A model generated the notes under the pieces. That model was not told the origin of the DNA and searched no databases. It saw only the letters and a list, made by a program, of their open reading frames with translations. The position numbers were made by a program, and so were the translations under genes. Below, piece after piece: positions 9,448-18,089 of a stretch of DNA of 64,000 nucleotides. The stretch comes from Paenirhodobacter ferrireducens. GTDB lineage: Bacteria > Pseudomonadota > Alphaproteobacteria > Rhodobacterales > Rhodobacteraceae. The first letter of the stretch is position 1; each line of letters opens with the position of its first letter. Location of the stretch: NCBI RefSeq assembly GCF_004022265.1, contig NZ_SAVB01000020.1, forward strand, positions 1 through 64,000, read 5' to 3'.

Positions 9448-10230
9448 ATGAAAAAACTTCTGATCTCGGCCCTTTCCGCGCTCGTGCTGAGCACGGGTGC
9501 GGTGGCCGCGAGCGAGGCCGGCGGCGTCAAGGACTTCGCCTTCTCCTTCGAGGGCCCCTTCGGCCGCTTCGACCAGCAGCAGCTGCGCCGTGGCTTCCAG
9601 GTCTACCGGGAGGTCTGCTCGGCCTGCCACGGCCTGAAATTCGTGCCGATCCGTTCGCTCGCCGACGAGGGCGGCCCGCAGATGGACCCGCAATGGGTGC
9701 GTGACTACGCGGCCGAACTCGACCCGGTGATCGACGCCGACACCCAGGAAGAGCGTCCGCGCAAGGACACCGACTTCTTCCCGATCCGGGTCGGCGACGG
9801 CATGGGCCCGGACCTGAGCCTGATGGCGAAGGCCCGCGCGGGCTTCCACGGCCCCTACGGCACCGGCATCTCGCAGCTGTTCAACGGCATCGGCGGGCCG
9901 GAATACATCCACTCGCTGCTGAACGGCTTCACCGGCGCGGACAAGCAGGAGGCTGGCAACACCTTCTACGAGAACCACATCTTCTCGACCGGCTGGATCA
10001 AGATGCCGCCGCCGCTCTCGGATGACATCGTCACCTACGAGGACGGCACCCCGGCGACGGTCGAGCAGATGTCGGAAGACGTCGCGACCTTCCTGATGTG
10101 GACGGCCGAACCGAAGATGATGGCGCGCAAGGACATGGGCTTCACCGCGGTGCTCATGCTCGGCCTGCTGACGGTTCTGCTCTACCTCACCAACAAGCGG
10201 ATCTGGGCGCCCCACAAGGGCAAGCACTGA
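9448..10230 (+). CDS. petC: Cytochrome c1 subunit of the bc1 complex
   Basis: A 260-aa periplasmic c-type cytochrome with a cleavable signal peptide (residues 1-21, ending AVAA), a single CSACH heme site (C57, C60, H61) and a C-terminal membrane anchor ([15 protein letters not shown]). The region [11 protein letters not shown] holds the likely methionine axial ligand. It passes electrons from the Rieske centre to cytochrome c2/cy. Last gene of petABC, ended by the terminator at 10252. Confidence 0.97.
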   Translation: MKKLLISALSALVLSTGAVAASEAGGVKDFAFSFEGPFGRFDQQQLRRGFQVYREVCSACHGLKFVPIRSLADEGGPQMDPQWVRDYAAELDPVIDADTQEERPRKDTDFFPIRVGDGMGPDLSLMAKARAGFHGPYGTGISQLFNGIGGPEYIHSLLNGFTGADKQEAGNTFYENHIFSTGWIKMPPPLSDDIVTYEDGTPATVEQMSEDVATFLMWTAEPKMMARKDMGFTAVLMLGLLTVLLYLTNKRIWAPHKGKH

Positions 10231-10251
10231 GCCAGCCGCAAGGATGACCTG

Positions 10252-10281
10252 AAACGCGCCCTCCGGGGCGCGTTTTCTTTT
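10252..10281 (+). terminator. Rho-independent terminator of petABC
   Basis: A 10-bp stem (10252-10261 with 10266-10275, TCCG loop) runs into a T-rich tail (TTTTCTTTT), 22 bases after the petC stop. Confidence 0.9.
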
Positions 10282-10333
10282 GCCGTGGTGCGCGTGCCGC
10301 GGATGGCATAGGCTCGCCGCCAAAGGAGACCCT

Positions 10334-11107
10334 ATGACCCAGCCCCGCGCGCCCCGCCTGTGCGTCCTGATCGACGCCGACAACATCCCCTGCGCCCATG
10401 CGGAAGCGATCTTTGAGGAGATCGCCGGCCTCGGCGAGGCCTCGGTGCGGCGCATCTATGGCGACTGGTCGGCGCAGCGGCTGGCCGGCTGGGCGAAGAA
10501 GGTGAATTCGCTCGGCCTCGTCGCCGACCAGCAATTCGCCAATACCAAGGGCAAGAACGCCTCCGACATCGGCCTCGTCATCGCGGCGATGGACTTCCTG
10601 CACTCGGGCCTCTTCGACGGCTTCGTGCTGGTCTCCTCGGACAGCGACTTCACCCGCCTCGCCTCGCGCATCCGAGAGCAGGGGCTCGACGTCTACGGCA
10701 TCGGCGAGAAGAAGACGCCCGAGGCCTTCCGCAACGCCTGCAAGCGCTTCATCTATGTCGAGAACCTCGGCGCCGAGGAGGCCCCGGCCCCGATGGTCGA
10801 GACCGGCTCCGAGGCGCAGCCCTCGACCCCGTCGACGGCGATGCCCACCGCCCCGGCACCCGCCGCCTCGGGCAAGCTCGCGCCGCCGCAGGCGATCCCG
10901 CTCGTCGTCGCGGCGATGAAGCGGATCGGGCTCGAAGAAGACTGGTATTCGCTCGGCCAGATCGGCCAGTTCATCACCCAGGCGAACCCGGATTTCGACA
11001 CCCGCACCTATGGCTGCGCGAAACTGTCGGATCTGCTGCGCAAGACCGGCCGTTTCGAGGTCAAGCAGGGCCAGGGCAACCACCTGATGGTGCGCGACAA
11101 GGCCTGA
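10334..11107 (+). CDS. NYN-domain (LabA/DUF88-like) protein with C-terminal LOTUS-like domain
   Basis: A 257-aa protein. The N-terminal NYN (PIN-like) nuclease-type domain covers residues about 10-150, with conserved acidic residues in LCVLIDADN, in GKNASDIGLVIAAMD and in LVSSDSDFTRL. An Ala/Pro-rich linker follows, then a C-terminal OST-HTH/LOTUS-type domain (residues about 180-255, IGQFITQANPDFDTRTYG). This pairing suggests RNA binding plus RNA cleavage. The ATG at 10334 has AAAGGAGA upstream and starts just before the domain; 18 more in-frame residues upstream are unlikely. Confidence 0.85.
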   Translation: MTQPRAPRLCVLIDADNIPCAHAEAIFEEIAGLGEASVRRIYGDWSAQRLAGWAKKVNSLGLVADQQFANTKGKNASDIGLVIAAMDFLHSGLFDGFVLVSSDSDFTRLASRIREQGLDVYGIGEKKTPEAFRNACKRFIYVENLGAEEAPAPMVETGSEAQPSTPSTAMPTAPAPAASGKLAPPQAIPLVVAAMKRIGLEEDWYSLGQIGQFITQANPDFDTRTYGCAKLSDLLRKTGRFEVKQGQGNHLMVRDKA

Positions 11108-11120
11108 GGCCCGCGCCGGC

Positions 11121-11669
11121 TCAGGGCGCGATCCGGATCGGCGTGCCGTCGGGCACCAGCGCCCAGATCTCGCGCATCTCGGCATTGGTGACGCCGATGC
11201 AGCCATCGGTCCAGTCGAGCCGGCGATGCAACGCACCGAGAAATCCCCAGCCGTTCGGCAGCCCGTGAATCATGATGCTGCCTCCCGGGGCGACGCCGGC
11301 CGCCCGGGCCCGGGCCCGGTCTTCCGCATCCGGGTAGGAGATGTGCAGGCTCAGATGCGCGACTGAATTCGGGTTGCGCCAGTCGATCCGATAGACGCCT
11401 TCGGGGGTGCGCTCGTCCCCCTCCTGATGCTTCGGCCCCGCCGGGGCGCCGCCAAGGGCGATGTGGTAGCTGCGCAGCACCCGCCCCTCGCGCAACAGGC
11501 GCATCTCCCGCGCCGACTTGAGAACCTCGATGGCATCGGCCTGCACCGCAGCCGCGGCCATCGGCGGCGCCTCGCCATGCCCCAGCCGCGCCATCACCTT
11601 GGTATAGCCGACGGTTCCGCCACCGAGACAGAGCACCGCCAGCACTGCAATCGTCAGCGCGCGCCGCAT
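11121..11669 (-). CDS. L,D-transpeptidase (YkuD) family protein
   Basis: A 182-aa exported protein: signal-anchor at residues 5-22, then a YkuD domain ending near the C-terminus. Catalytic elements visible are IMIHGLPNG and TDGCIGVTNAEM, with the nucleophile cysteine in DGCIG. These enzymes form 3-3 peptidoglycan cross-links or attach proteins to peptidoglycan. The start directly abuts the stop of the TetR gene upstream, so the two are probably one transcript. Confidence 0.88.
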   Translation of the reverse strand: MRRALTIAVLAVLCLGGGTVGYTKVMARLGHGEAPPMAAAAVQADAIEVLKSAREMRLLREGRVLRSYHIALGGAPAGPKHQEGDERTPEGVYRIDWRNPNSVAHLSLHISYPDAEDRARARAAGVAPGGSIMIHGLPNGWGFLGALHRRLDWTDGCIGVTNAEMREIWALVPDGTPIRIAP

Positions 11670-12302
11670 TCAGCCCTTCACGCCATAGCGGGCGAGGAAC
11701 ATCTCGACCGCGCCGTCGACCGTGCGCTTGATATGGCGCGCGCTGCAGCATTCGGTGACGCCGAAGATCATCCGCGCATGGATGTCGGCCTTGCACAGTT
11801 CGACGAACTGATCGGCGGCAAGGTCGAAATCCTCGATCACGAGTTCGCCGCGTTCGACCGCGCATTTCAGGTAGGACACCAGCCGGTTGCGCAGCAACAG
11901 CGGCCCGGCCTGATAGAACTCGGTGCCAAGCTGCGGAAAGCGATCGCCCTCGGCGACGCAGATCCGGAAGAAGCCGAAGCCGAAATCCGAGGACATGAAC
12001 TCGACGATCCGGCCGCCGGCAAAGCGCAGCACATCGCGCGGCGGCGCGCCGCCGGCCAGAAGCTCGCCCGCCTCGTCGGCCTGGCGCGCGCATTCGCCCT
12101 TCGCCACCTCGAGAAAGAGCAGTTTCTTGTCGGGAAAATAGCTGTAGAGCGTGGCCTTCGACACCCCCGCCTCGCGCGCGATGTCATCGACCGAGGCGCC
12201 CTCGAAGCCGTCACGCAGAAACACCTTGCGCGCGCCCTCAAGCACCTGGTCGAACTTGCGCCCCTTGCGGATCGCCGGTTTCGTCTCTGTCTGCGCCATC
12301 AT
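11670..12302 (-). CDS. TetR/AcrR family transcriptional regulator
   Basis: A 210-aa regulator. The N-terminal helix-turn-helix is clear (GFEGASVDDIAREAGVSKATLYSYFPDKKLLF, residues 33-64 region). The C-terminal ligand domain resembles that of AefR-like regulators. The effector is unknown. It overlaps nothing but is immediately followed by the L,D-transpeptidase gene; the target could be that gene or its own promoter. ATG codons at 12302 and 12299 are both possible starts. Confidence 0.87.
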   Translation of the reverse strand: MMAQTETKPAIRKGRKFDQVLEGARKVFLRDGFEGASVDDIAREAGVSKATLYSYFPDKKLLFLEVAKGECARQADEAGELLAGGAPPRDVLRFAGGRIVEFMSSDFGFGFFRICVAEGDRFPQLGTEFYQAGPLLLRNRLVSYLKCAVERGELVIEDFDLAADQFVELCKADIHARMIFGVTECCSARHIKRTVDGAVEMFLARYGVKG

Positions 12303-12388
12303 GCCCCCTGCCCGCGCCGCGCCGGCTCCTCAGCATAGCCCCTCCGCTCCGGCCGGGGCAAGGCGCCGATCGCGCGGCCGTGAGCGGC

Positions 12389-13489
12389 TCAGCCGATCCG
12401 GCCGCGCACGCCGCCGGTCTGGCCGCGGTCAAGGAGCAGGTGATCGAGGATCACGCAAGCCATCATCGCCTCGGCCACCGGCACCGCGCGGATGCCGACG
12501 CAGGGGTCGTGGCGGCCCTTGGTGATGACCTCGACCTCGTGGCCATCGACGTCGATCGAGCGGCGCGGCGTCAGGATCGAGGAGGTCGGCTTGACCGCGA
12601 AGCGCAGCACGATCGGCTGGCCGGTGGTGATGCCGCCGAGGATGCCGCCGGCGTGGTTGGTCTCGTAGACCGGGCCCGAGGGGCCCATGCGGATCTCGTC
12701 GGCATTCTCGGCGCCGGTGAGCCCCGCCGCCGCCATGCCCTCGCCGATCTCGACCGCCTTCACCGCGTTGATCGACATCATCGCAGCGGCCAGATCGCTG
12801 TCCATCTTGGCATAGATCGGCGCGCCAAGGCCGGGCGGGCAGCCCTCGGCCACCAGCTCGATCATCGCGCCGACCGAGTTCTGGTTCTTGCGCACCGCCT
12901 CGAGGTAATCGGCCCATTCGTCGACCACCGCCGCATCGGGGATGAAGAACGGGTTGCGCAGGATCTCGTCGCGGTCGAACCGCTCGCGGCTGATCTGCTT
13001 CACCCCCATCTGCACCATGTAGCCGGTGATCCGCAGACCGGGCACGAGCGCCTTCAGCACCGCCTGCGCGACGCCCCCCGCCGCGACCCGCGCCGCGGTT
13101 TCCCGCGCGCTCGAGCGGCCGCCGCCGCGATAATCGCGGATGCCGTATTTCTGGTGATAGGCAAGGTCGGCATGGCCCGGGCGGAACTGCCGCGCGATCT
13201 CGCCGTAATCCTTGCTGCGCTGATCGGTGTTCTCGATCATCAGCTGGATCGGCGTGCCGGTGGTGCGCCCCTCGAAAGTGCCTGAGAGGATCTTCACCCG
13301 GTCGGGCTCCTGCCGCTGCGTCGTCATCTTCGACTGACCCGGACGGCGGCGGTCAAGGAAGACCTGGATGAACTCTTCCGAGATCTCGATGCCGGGGGGG
13401 CAGCCGTCGACCGTAGCGCCAAGCGCGGGGCCGTGGCTCTCGCCCCAGGTGGTGACGCGGAACATGTGTCCGAAGGTGTTGTAGCTCAT
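12389..13489 (-). CDS. aroC: Chorismate synthase
   Basis: A 366-aa FMN-dependent enzyme making chorismate from EPSP, the last step of the shikimate pathway. It starts [20 protein letters not shown], the family N-terminal signature. Other marks are [28 protein letters not shown] (split across residues about 105-132) and the C-terminal [18 protein letters not shown]. Length is normal. It stands alone between the TetR gene and a divergent SRPBCC gene. Confidence 0.97.
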   Translation of the reverse strand: MSYNTFGHMFRVTTWGESHGPALGATVDGCPPGIEISEEFIQVFLDRRRPGQSKMTTQRQEPDRVKILSGTFEGRTTGTPIQLMIENTDQRSKDYGEIARQFRPGHADLAYHQKYGIRDYRGGGRSSARETAARVAAGGVAQAVLKALVPGLRITGYMVQMGVKQISRERFDRDEILRNPFFIPDAAVVDEWADYLEAVRKNQNSVGAMIELVAEGCPPGLGAPIYAKMDSDLAAAMMSINAVKAVEIGEGMAAAGLTGAENADEIRMGPSGPVYETNHAGGILGGITTGQPIVLRFAVKPTSSILTPRRSIDVDGHEVEVITKGRHDPCVGIRAVPVAEAMMACVILDHLLLDRGQTGGVRGRIG

Positions 13490-13633
13490 CGCGGGCCTCC
13501 CCTTTTGCCTTTCTCCTAAGGCATGGCGGCGCGTCGATAAACTGGAAAGTGCGGCGGGCCCCGGTGCGCCTTACAGCCAATTGACGCCACGTCGCCCGCT
13601 TGCGACACTTTGCCGGCAGCGGAGGAGCACGCC

Positions 13634-14050
13634 ATGGGATTCGAGCAGGTCACGATCGCCGCCACCATCGCCGCCACGCCCCGCACCACCTGGCGCGCCT
13701 GGACCGCGCCCGCGCATATCACGCGCTGGAACTTCGCCGCGCCCGACTGGCACTGCCCGCACGCCGAGGTCGACCTGCGCCCGGGCGGCAGATACCTCGC
13801 CCGGATGGAGGCGAAGGACGGCAGCTTCGGCTTCGATCTCGAGGCGGTCTTCGACATCGTCGAGCCCGAGCGGCGCATCGCCTTCACCATGCCCGACGGG
13901 CGCCGCGCCGAGACCACCTTCGAGGCGATCGGCGGCGGCACCCGCGTCAGCACCACCTTCGACGCGGAAACCGAAAATCCCATCGAGATGCAGCGCGCCG
14001 GCTGGCAGGCGATCCTGGACAATTTCGCGCGCTACGCCGCCGCGCTGTGA
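13634..14050 (+). CDS. SRPBCC (AHSA1/START-like) domain protein
   Basis: A 138-aa single-domain protein with the AHSA1-type pattern: IAATPRTTWRAWTAPAHITRW near the N-terminus, then LRPGGRYLARM, and a C-terminal helix MQRAGWQAILDNFARY. The fold has a deep hydrophobic cavity; members bind lipids or small molecules and no activity can be assigned. The ATG at 13634 has GGAGGA at a good distance, so I prefer it to the upstream in-frame ATG at 13610. Confidence 0.82.
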   Translation: MGFEQVTIAATIAATPRTTWRAWTAPAHITRWNFAAPDWHCPHAEVDLRPGGRYLARMEAKDGSFGFDLEAVFDIVEPERRIAFTMPDGRRAETTFEAIGGGTRVSTTFDAETENPIEMQRAGWQAILDNFARYAAAL

Positions 14051-14054
14051 CGCC

Positions 14055-14528
14055 TCAGCCGCGCAGCATCTTGCCCAGCATGTCGGTCTTCCACAGGAAC
14101 TGATGCGCAAGGGCCAGGCTGACATGCCCCGCGATCAGCAACCACCACAGCCAGCGCAGCACCTGCCCGTGCAGCATCAGCGCCGCCGCGCTGCCGCCGT
14201 AAAGGCCGATGAGCCCGCTCAGCGGCATCGCGAAGAACAACGCGTAGAACACCCATTGCCCGAAGCGGGCGAGCCGGCGAAAGACCTTCGGCGCGCCGCA
14301 GGGCTCGGGCGGCACCCCGTCGATCAGCCGCAGCAGCAAGCGCAACAGGCCGAGCACCAGCACGGCCGAGCCCACCATGACATGCACGAAAGCGGGCGGA
14401 ACGACCCCGATGTCTAGCCCCCTGCCGCCCATCCCCTGCGGCAGCAGCAGGTTGAACAGGATCAGCCCGACCATCGCCCAGTGCAACACCCGTTGCGGCA
14501 GGGAAAAGGTGGTGGGCAACTCTCGCAT
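14055..14528 (-). CDS. Cytochrome b561-type membrane protein
   Basis: A 157-aa protein with four membrane helices, small relative to fumarate-reductase-type cytochromes and typical of prokaryotic cytochrome b561. Likely heme ligands are H17 (LPQRVLHWAMV), a histidine in PAFVHVMVGSAVL and histidines in LIAGHVSLALAHQFLW near the C-terminus. The ATG at 14528 starts just before LPQRVLHW with GGAGCAAG upstream; the frame continues further upstream as a shadow. Probably shuttles electrons from quinol to a periplasmic acceptor. Confidence 0.83.
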   Translation of the reverse strand: MRELPTTFSLPQRVLHWAMVGLILFNLLLPQGMGGRGLDIGVVPPAFVHVMVGSAVLVLGLLRLLLRLIDGVPPEPCGAPKVFRRLARFGQWVFYALFFAMPLSGLIGLYGGSAAALMLHGQVLRWLWWLLIAGHVSLALAHQFLWKTDMLGKMLRG

Positions 14529-14698
14529 CGGTCTTGCTCCGCATCGGCGGTCCGCGGGGAGGCGCCTGACCCTGATGTGATCCCGCGGGTGGGCCGTGGC
14601 AAGCGACAGGGACCGGCCGCAGTGTCGCACCCGGACATTCCTTCCGCCCGCGATTTTCCTTGCATCGTCCCTGCGCGGCCCTATCCTGCGCTCCACCT

Positions 14699-14783
14699 CG
14701 GGGTGCCCGGGCCCCAAAGGCCCGGCTGAGATGCGCAAGCGAACCCGTTGAACCTGAACCGGTTAAGACCGGCGGAGGGAAGG
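14699..14783 (+). promoter_or_regulatory. TPP riboswitch (THI element)
   Basis: All conserved blocks of the thiamine pyrophosphate aptamer are in order: GGGGTGCC, GGCTGAGATG, ACCCGTTGAACCTGA, CCGGTTAAGACCGGCGGAGGGAAGG. It lies about 55 bases upstream of the thiB start. A CTCTCC stretch at 14794-14799 can pair with the GGAGAG ribosome site at 14827-14832, which suggests control of translation rather than a terminator; no T-run is seen. Confidence 0.95.
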
Positions 14784-14836
14784 TATCCGGGCACTCTCCC
14801 GGCCTGACCCCGTCCGTCACGCCATTGGAGAGACCG

Positions 14837-15826
14837 ATGAAGAAACCTCTGATGCTGGCGGCATGTCTGATGGTGGCGAGCCCCGCGCTCGCCGAAGACA
14901 AGCCCGTGCTCACCGTCTATGCGCCCGACTATTTCACCTCGGAATGGGGCCCGGGTCCCGCGATCGAGGCGGGCTTCGAGAAAAGCTGCGGCTGCGATCT
15001 GCGTTTTGTGGCGGGCGACGTGCTGCCGCGGATCCTGCTCGAGGGCGACAAGACCGCCGCCGATGTGGCGATCGGGCTGAACACCGACGTCATGGCCCGC
15101 GCCCGCGCCACCGGCCTCTTCGCCCCGCATGGCGAGGATGTCGGCCGCCTGACCCTGCCGATCGCCTGGACCGATGACATCTTCCTGCCCTTCGACTGGA
15201 GCGAAATCGCCTTCGTCTATGACAAGACGAAGCTGAAAAACCCGCCGAAGTCGTTCCAGGAGTTGCTCGACGCGCCGGCCGATGCCTACAAGATCGCGAT
15301 CGAGGATCCGCGCTCGGCGATCTCGGGGCTCGCCCTCCTGCTCTGGGTCAAGGCGGTCTATGGCGAGAAGGCCGGCGAAGCCTGGGAAAAGCTCGCCCCC
15401 AAGGTGCTGACCGTGACCCAGGACTGGTCGACCGCCTATGGCCTCTTCACCGATGGCGAGGTCGACATGGTGCTCAGCTTCACCACCTCACCCGCCTATC
15501 ACCGCATCGCCGAGAACGACGACACCAAGGTCGCCGCGATCTTCCCCGAGGGGCATTATTTCTACACCGAGGTGGCGGCGCAGCTGAAGACCTCGAAACA
15601 GCCCGAACTTGCGCAGAAGTTCATGGACTACCTGCTGTCGGACGCGTTCCAGGGGATGATCGCCACCGCGAACTGGTCCTATCCTTCGATCATCAAGCCG
15701 GGCTTCCTGCCCGAGGGCTTCGAGACCCTGCCGCGGCCGGAAAAGACCCTGTTCTTCTCCGAGACCGAGGCCGAGGCGCTGCGCGGCCCGGCGCTTGAGG
15801 AATGGCGGGCGGCCTTCGGCAAGTGA
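14837..15826 (+). CDS. thiB: Thiamine/TPP ABC transporter substrate-binding protein
   Basis: A 329-aa periplasmic binding protein with a signal peptide (residues 1-20, ending PALA). The mature part starts VLTVYAPDYFTSEWGPGPAIEAGFEKSCGC, as in TbpA/ThiB, and contains FDWSEIAFVYDKTKL and SFQELLDAP. It delivers thiamine, TMP or TPP to ThiPQ. The ATG at 14837 with GGAGAG upstream is the start; the open frame before it runs through the riboswitch. First gene of thiBPQ. Confidence 0.94.
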   Translation: MKKPLMLAACLMVASPALAEDKPVLTVYAPDYFTSEWGPGPAIEAGFEKSCGCDLRFVAGDVLPRILLEGDKTAADVAIGLNTDVMARARATGLFAPHGEDVGRLTLPIAWTDDIFLPFDWSEIAFVYDKTKLKNPPKSFQELLDAPADAYKIAIEDPRSAISGLALLLWVKAVYGEKAGEAWEKLAPKVLTVTQDWSTAYGLFTDGEVDMVLSFTTSPAYHRIAENDDTKVAAIFPEGHYFYTEVAAQLKTSKQPELAQKFMDYLLSDAFQGMIATANWSYPSIIKPGFLPEGFETLPRPEKTLFFSETEAEALRGPALEEWRAAFGK

Positions 15827-17358
15827 GCCCCGCGCGCGCCCTTCCGGCGGCACTGGCGGCGATGCTTGCCGCGGCGCTGGTGCTCGCCCCCCTGGCCGCG
15901 GTGATCGGCCGGGCCGGGGGGCTGTCGGCGCTGACGCGCGCCGACGGGGCGGCGCTGTGGTTCACGCTGTGGCAGGCGGCACTGTCGGCGCTGCTGTCGT
16001 GCCTGCTCGCGGTGCCGGTCGCGCGCGCGCTCTACCGGCGCCGGTTCCCGGGGCGCGAGGCGCTCATTGCGCTGATGGGCGCGCCCTTCCTGCTGCCCTC
16101 GATCGTCGCGATCCTCGGGCTGATCGCGGTCTTCGGCCGGCGCGGCGCGCTGAATGCCGCACTCGGCACGCTCGGCCTGCCCACGCTCAGCGTCTATGGC
16201 GCGCATGGGGTGATCCTTGCGCATGTCTTCTTCAACCTGCCGCTCGCCACGCGGATGGTGCTGCACGGCTGGCAGGCGATCCCGTCCGAGCGGCTGCGAC
16301 TGGCCGCCAGCCTCGGCCTCGGCCCGGCCGAGGTGACGCGCCATCTCGAGCGGCCGATGCTGCGCGCGGTGCTGCCCGGCGCGGCGCTCGCCATCTTCCT
16401 CGTCTGCCTGAGCTCCTTCGCCGTGGCGCTGGTGCTGGGCGGCGGACCGCGGGCGACGACGGTCGAGCTGGCGATCTATCAGGCTTTCCGCTTCGACGCC
16501 GATCTTGGTCGGGCGGCGGCGCTGGCGCTGGTGCAGGTGGCGCTGGCGCTTGCGGCGCTGGCACTCGCGGCGCGTTTCACCCTGCCCGCGGGCTTCGGCG
16601 CCGGGCTCGACCGGCCGGGTGCCCCCCTGCCCGCCCCCGGCCTGCGCCGGATCAAGGACGGCGCAGCGATCACGCTGGCCGCAGCCTTCCTGATCGCCCC
16701 TCTCGGCGCGATCGCGCTACGCGGGCTGCCGGCGCTCGCGGACCTGCCGCCCTCGGTCTGGCACGCCGCCGCGACCTCGCTCGCACTCGCCGCGGGCTCG
16801 ACCCTCGTCACCCTCGCCCTTGCCCTGCCGCTTTCCCTTGCCGCCCCCCGCGCCCGCTGGGCCGAGGCGGCGGCGATGCTGCCGATGGCGGCCTCGCCCC
16901 TCGTCCTCGGCACCGGGCTGTTCCTCATCGCGCGCCCCGTCGTCAGCCCCACCGCCCTCGCCCTGCCGGTCACGCTGATCGTCAATGCCGCGATGAGCCT
17001 GCCCTTCGCGCTGCGCCTGCTGCTGCCCGAGGTGCGCAGCCTGCAGGCCGATTACGACCGGCTGGCCGCGGCGCTGAACCTGACGGGGCTTGCGCGGCTG
17101 CGGCTGCTCACCCTGCCCCGCCTCGCCCGGCCGCTCGGCTTCGCCGCGGGCATCGCCGCCGCCTTCTCGATGGGCGATCTCGGCGTCATCACGCTTTTCT
17201 CCGACGGACGCACCCAGACCCTGCCGCTTGCGCTTTACGCGCTGATGGGCAGTTACCGGATGGATCAGGCCGCCGGCGCCGCCTGCCTGCTGATGGGCCT
17301 CACCTTCGCGCTCTTCTGGGCGCTCGACCGGATCGGACGCCATGCTGACCCTCGATGA
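15823..17358 (+). CDS. thiP: Thiamine/TPP ABC transporter permease
   Basis: A 511-aa permease with about twelve membrane helices in two halves, each with an EAA-type loop (RLRLAASLGLGPAEVTRHLERPML and DRLAAALNLTGLARLRLLTLPRL regions). The double length is typical of ThiP, where both permease halves are fused. The GTG at 15823 overlaps the thiB stop (GTGA), so translation is coupled; the ATG at 15802 would lie inside thiB. Confidence 0.93.
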   Translation: MSPARALPAALAAMLAAALVLAPLAAVIGRAGGLSALTRADGAALWFTLWQAALSALLSCLLAVPVARALYRRRFPGREALIALMGAPFLLPSIVAILGLIAVFGRRGALNAALGTLGLPTLSVYGAHGVILAHVFFNLPLATRMVLHGWQAIPSERLRLAASLGLGPAEVTRHLERPMLRAVLPGAALAIFLVCLSSFAVALVLGGGPRATTVELAIYQAFRFDADLGRAAALALVQVALALAALALAARFTLPAGFGAGLDRPGAPLPAPGLRRIKDGAAITLAAAFLIAPLGAIALRGLPALADLPPSVWHAAATSLALAAGSTLVTLALALPLSLAAPRARWAEAAAMLPMAASPLVLGTGLFLIARPVVSPTALALPVTLIVNAAMSLPFALRLLLPEVRSLQADYDRLAAALNLTGLARLRLLTLPRLARPLGFAAGIAAAFSMGDLGVITLFSDGRTQTLPLALYALMGSYRMDQAAGAACLLMGLTFALFWALDRIGRHADPR

Positions 17359-18037
17359 TCTTCTGCTGGAACAGGGCGACTTCCGCCTGAGCGCCGACCT
17401 GACGGTGACCAGGGGCGCGCGCGTCGCGGTGATGGGGCCGTCGGGCGCGGGCAAGTCGACGCTGCTTGCCGCGATCGCGGGCTTCCTCGCCCCCACCCGC
17501 GGCCGCATCCTGTGGGCCGGCGCCGACATCACCCGCCTTGCGCCGGGTGCGCGGCCGCTCTCGATCCTGTTCCAGGACCAGAACCTCTTCCCACATCTGA
17601 GCGTCGAACAGAACATCGGCCTCGGCCTCGACCCGAAGCTCCGCCTCGGCCGGGCAGAGCACGCCCGGATCGACGCCGCGCTCGCGCAAGTCGGGCTCGA
17701 CGGCATGGGGCGGCGCAAGCCCGCCGCACTCTCGGGCGGGCAACAAAGCCGCGTCGCCCTTGCCCGCACGCTGCTGCGCGACCGCCCGCTCCTGCTGCTC
17801 GATGAACCCTTCGCGGCGCTTGGGCCCGCGCTCAAGGCCGAGATGCTCGCCCTCGTCGCCGGCATCGCCTCTGCACAGGGCACGACGGTGCTGATGGTCA
17901 GCCACGATCCGGCCGATGCCCGCAGCCTCTGCCCCGAAACGATCCTCGTGGCAGAGGGGCGCGCGCCCCAGCCGCAGCCGACCGCGCCGCTGCTCGACCA
18001 CCCGCCGCCGGCGCTGCGGGCCTATCTGGGCGGCTGA
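17342..18037 (+). CDS. thiQ: Thiamine/TPP ABC transporter ATP-binding protein
   Basis: A 231-aa ATPase. Walker A is GPSGAGKST (residues about 36-44), the Q-loop is in LFQDQNLFPHLSV, the signature is LSGGQQSR and Walker B is LLLLDEPFAAL. The gene overlaps thiP by 17 bases. Together with ThiB and ThiP it imports thiamine compounds under riboswitch control. Confidence 0.95.
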   Translation: MLTLDDLLLEQGDFRLSADLTVTRGARVAVMGPSGAGKSTLLAAIAGFLAPTRGRILWAGADITRLAPGARPLSILFQDQNLFPHLSVEQNIGLGLDPKLRLGRAEHARIDAALAQVGLDGMGRRKPAALSGGQQSRVALARTLLRDRPLLLLDEPFAALGPALKAEMLALVAGIASAQGTTVLMVSHDPADARSLCPETILVAEGRAPQPQPTAPLLDHPPPALRAYLGG

Positions 18038-18062
18038 TCTTTCCTGGCGGAAAGGCTCTGGG

Positions 18063-18085
18063 GGCCGGGGGCAAGGCCCCCGGCC
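18063..18085. terminator. Convergent hairpin between thiQ and adhI
   Basis: Perfect 10-bp GC stem (18063-18072 with 18076-18085, AAG loop) between the two convergent stops. A smaller CTTTCC/GGAAAG hairpin precedes it. No T-run; bidirectional use is likely. Confidence 0.6.
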
Positions 18086-18089
18086 GGCC

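Noticed and set aside
8278-10455. Open frame of 725 codons antisense to petB-petC
   Set aside because: It covers the cytochrome b and c1 genes, whose identity is certain. The translated product is a His/Arg/Glu-rich shadow without any domain.
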